A stretch of DNA of 8,366 bases from Flavobacteriales bacterium (GTDB lineage: Bacteria > Bacteroidota > Bacteroidia > Flavobacteriales > TMED113). The notes beneath the pieces were generated by a model, which searched no databases, had not been told where the DNA came from, and saw only the letters and a list, made by a program, of their open reading frames with translations. Location: positions 1-8,366 of the forward strand of contig PAVX01000029.1 in assembly GCA_002713285.1 (NCBI GenBank), written 5' to 3'. Positions 7,011-8,366 of the stretch are shown one piece after another. The translations under genes were made by a program, and so were the position numbers. How positions within the stretch are numbered: position 1 is the stretch's first letter; every line of letters begins with the position of its first letter.

Positions 7011-8048
7011 ATGAAGGTTGACTTTATTATTGTCGGGCAAGGTATTGCTGGAACATCTTTTGCATTTGAGTTATTAAAAAATAATAAAACATTTGTTTTA
7101 GTAGATAAATTTAGTACTCATACAGCTTCCCGAGTAGCTCTAGGTGTATACAACCCTTTAATTCTAAAATGGTTTACCAAAGCTTGGGATATAGATAATC
7201 AACTAGATTATTTTTATATTTTTTATAATCAACTCAATCATTTTTTAGGCGATAATTTATTTTCAGATATAGGGATTTATAAATTTTTAAAAAATCCATA
7301 TGACCAAAATAATTGGTTAACAAAACAATCTAGCTCTTGTCGATATCAATATATGTCGAAAGACTTATGTTCAATTAACAATCAAGGATTGCTTAATCAA
7401 AATCCATATGGTCTTGTTAAATCAGCTGGTAAGGTTAATGTACAGTTATTATTAAATTTATTTAGGGATTATTGTATCAATAAAAACCTTTTATTAGACA
7501 CTAAGCTAGATTATAATAAGTTAAAAATTAATTCTAATTCTATTCGTTTTGAAGGTATTGAAGCTAATAAGATTATTTTTTGTCAAGGATATGCGGGTAT
7601 TGATAATCCATATTTTAATAATTTAAATTTTAAACCCACAAAAGGGGAAATACTCACTATTTACTCAAAAGATTTAAAGCTGGACAAGATTATTCATTCC
7701 GGCTTTTTATTTACACCGATTGGTAATGACCATTATTCAATTGGTGCAACTTATGATTGGAAAGATATGACTATTAATCCGAATGTAGAAGCAAAGACAA
7801 AACTTATTGATGGACTAAATTCTATATTACAAACAGAATTTACCATCATAAATCATCAAGTAGGTATTAGACCGTCCACTTTTGATAGAAGACCATTTGT
7901 TGATGTACATAAAAAATATAATAATCTATATATTTTAAATGGATTAGGTACTAGAGGTATTATATTAGCTCCGTATTTATCAAAGCTGTTAATTAACAGC
8001 ATCTATAAAAACGGTACTATCAATAATGAAATAAGTATTAATAGATAA
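7011..8048 (+). CDS. FAD-dependent oxidoreductase, DAO superfamily
   Basis: 345 residues, complete. An N-terminal Rossmann motif VGQGIAG (8-14, GxGxxG) with Asp32 ending the second strand binds the ADP part of FAD. Further DAO-family marks are KPTKGEIL (208-215), GIRPSTFDRRPFV (285-297) and a C-terminal flavin-contact segment NGLGTRGIILAP (310-321). There is no signal peptide or membrane helix, so it is cytoplasmic. Family members oxidise amines or amino acids (glycine oxidase, sarcosine oxidase, MnmC-type domains); the substrate cannot be told here. The gene lies after gldN in many flavobacteria, but no T9SS role is established to my knowledge. It starts 14 bp after the gldN terminator, leaving no room for a normal promoter between them. 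The bases CCTCCT at 7001-7006 are the complement of an SD sequence, not an SD. It is visibly richer in Asn, Ile and Lys than the gld genes. Family call firm, substrate unknown. Confidence 0.88.
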   Translation: MKVDFIIVGQGIAGTSFAFELLKNNKTFVLVDKFSTHTASRVALGVYNPLILKWFTKAWDIDNQLDYFYIFYNQLNHFLGDNLFSDIGIYKFLKNPYDQNNWLTKQSSSCRYQYMSKDLCSINNQGLLNQNPYGLVKSAGKVNVQLLLNLFRDYCINKNLLLDTKLDYNKLKINSNSIRFEGIEANKIIFCQGYAGIDNPYFNNLNFKPTKGEILTIYSKDLKLDKIIHSGFLFTPIGNDHYSIGATYDWKDMTINPNVEAKTKLIDGLNSILQTEFTIINHQVGIRPSTFDRRPFVDVHKKYNNLYILNGLGTRGIILAPYLSKLLINSIYKNGTINNEISINR

Positions 8049-8050
8049 TA

Positions 8051-8078
8051 AAAAAAGCCCCAATGAAGGGGCTTTTTT
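8051..8078. terminator. Bidirectional intrinsic terminator between convergent genes
   Basis: AAAAAAGCCCC (8051-8061) pairs perfectly with GGGGCTTTTTT (8068-8078) around a 6-nt AATGAA loop, 11 bp in all. The T-run on the right serves the oxidoreductase gene that stops at 8048; read on the other strand, the A-run becomes a T-run serving the minus-strand gene whose stop is at 8097. Both genes end within 20 bp of it, so a shared terminator fits well. Confidence 0.93.
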
Positions 8079-8096
8079 ATTATGAATCGATAAGAA

Positions 8097-8366
8097 TTAC
8101 TTAACGATATTCATATTCTTAGTAGCTGTGAAGCCTTCAGTAGTCATTCTTACAAAGTAAGTCCCTTGACTTAATTCACCTGAATTAAATACTACTTCAT
8201 GCTTACCAGCATTAAAGATTTCATTAGTTACTTCTGCAACATGCTCACCTAACATATTATATACACTTATTGTAACCTCTGCATTCTCTGGAACATAGAA
8301 ATTAATCGCTGTTGTTCCATTAAATGGATTCGGTACATTTTGATACAATTTGTAAGCATCCGCTGA
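8097..8366 (-). CDS. C-terminal part of a T9SS cargo protein (type A sorting domain)
   Basis: The minus-strand frame is open from the right edge to the TAA at 8099-8097; 89 residues are visible and the N-terminus lies outside the window. The TTG at 8348-8346 is an internal Leu (LYQNVPNPF), not a start. The visible part is a full type A T9SS C-terminal sorting domain: LYQNVPNPFNGTTAINF (7-23), VTISVYNMLGE (31-41), the GKHEVVFNSGELSQGTYFV segment (54-72), and a terminal ATKNMNIVK. By family knowledge this beta-sandwich directs the protein through the T9SS and is removed on the cell surface. It converges on the oxidoreductase gene and is the only cargo gene visible. The catalytic or adhesive part is off the edge, so its function cannot be told. 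Confidence 0.92.
   Translation of the reverse strand, partial: SADAYKLYQNVPNPFNGTTAINFYVPENAEVTISVYNMLGEHVAEVTNEIFNAGKHEVVFNSGELSQGTYFVRMTTEGFTATKNMNIVK

Overview
The window is AT-rich DNA from a member of the Bacteroidota, most likely the Flavobacteriales. It carries the complete core of the type IX secretion system (T9SS) and gliding machinery. All five proteins from 1030 to 6964 belong to families found only in this phylum, and the start sites lack Shine-Dalgarno sequences, as is usual there. The PorP-first arrangement and the Crocinitomicaceae/Cryomorphaceae-like feel of the proteins are suggestive only; genus and species cannot be read from the sequence.

Layout, left to right. (1) 1-936, plus strand: 3' part of an arginase/formimidoylglutamase-fold gene whose metal-binding motifs are degenerate; it enters from the left edge. 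(2) 937-1029: a short AT-rich gap with a small palindrome and a weak candidate promoter. (3) 1030-6964, plus strand: porP-like gene, gldK, gldL, gldM and gldN, with gaps of 23, 79, 1 and 12 bp, probably one transcription unit. (4) 6970-6996: strong intrinsic terminator. (5) 7011-8048, plus strand: FAD-dependent DAO-type oxidoreductase. (6) 8051-8078: symmetrical, probably bidirectional terminator between convergent genes. (7) 8097-8366, minus strand: C-terminal end of a protein carrying a type A T9SS sorting domain, running off the right edge.

How the genes work together. From family knowledge, GldL and GldM form the inner-membrane proton-driven motor: GldL supplies two membrane helices with conserved charged residues, and GldM one helix plus a long periplasmic shaft. 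GldK (a lipoprotein) and GldN form the periplasmic ring under the outer membrane. PorP/SprF is an outer-membrane beta-barrel that helps anchor secreted proteins or pass them to the translocon. The gene at the right edge encodes a cargo of this same machine. The gene order matches the porP-porK-porL-porM-porN order of Porphyromonas gingivalis, while the flanking arginase-like and oxidoreductase genes are typical of flavobacterial gld loci.

I found no RNA gene, CRISPR array, insertion sequence or sign of recent transfer. I do not see an undescribed system. The points most worth a second look are the metal-site loss in the arginase-like protein, the oxidoreductase behind a strong terminator with almost no leader, the extra segments in GldK and GldN, and the T9SS cargo next to its own secretion motor.
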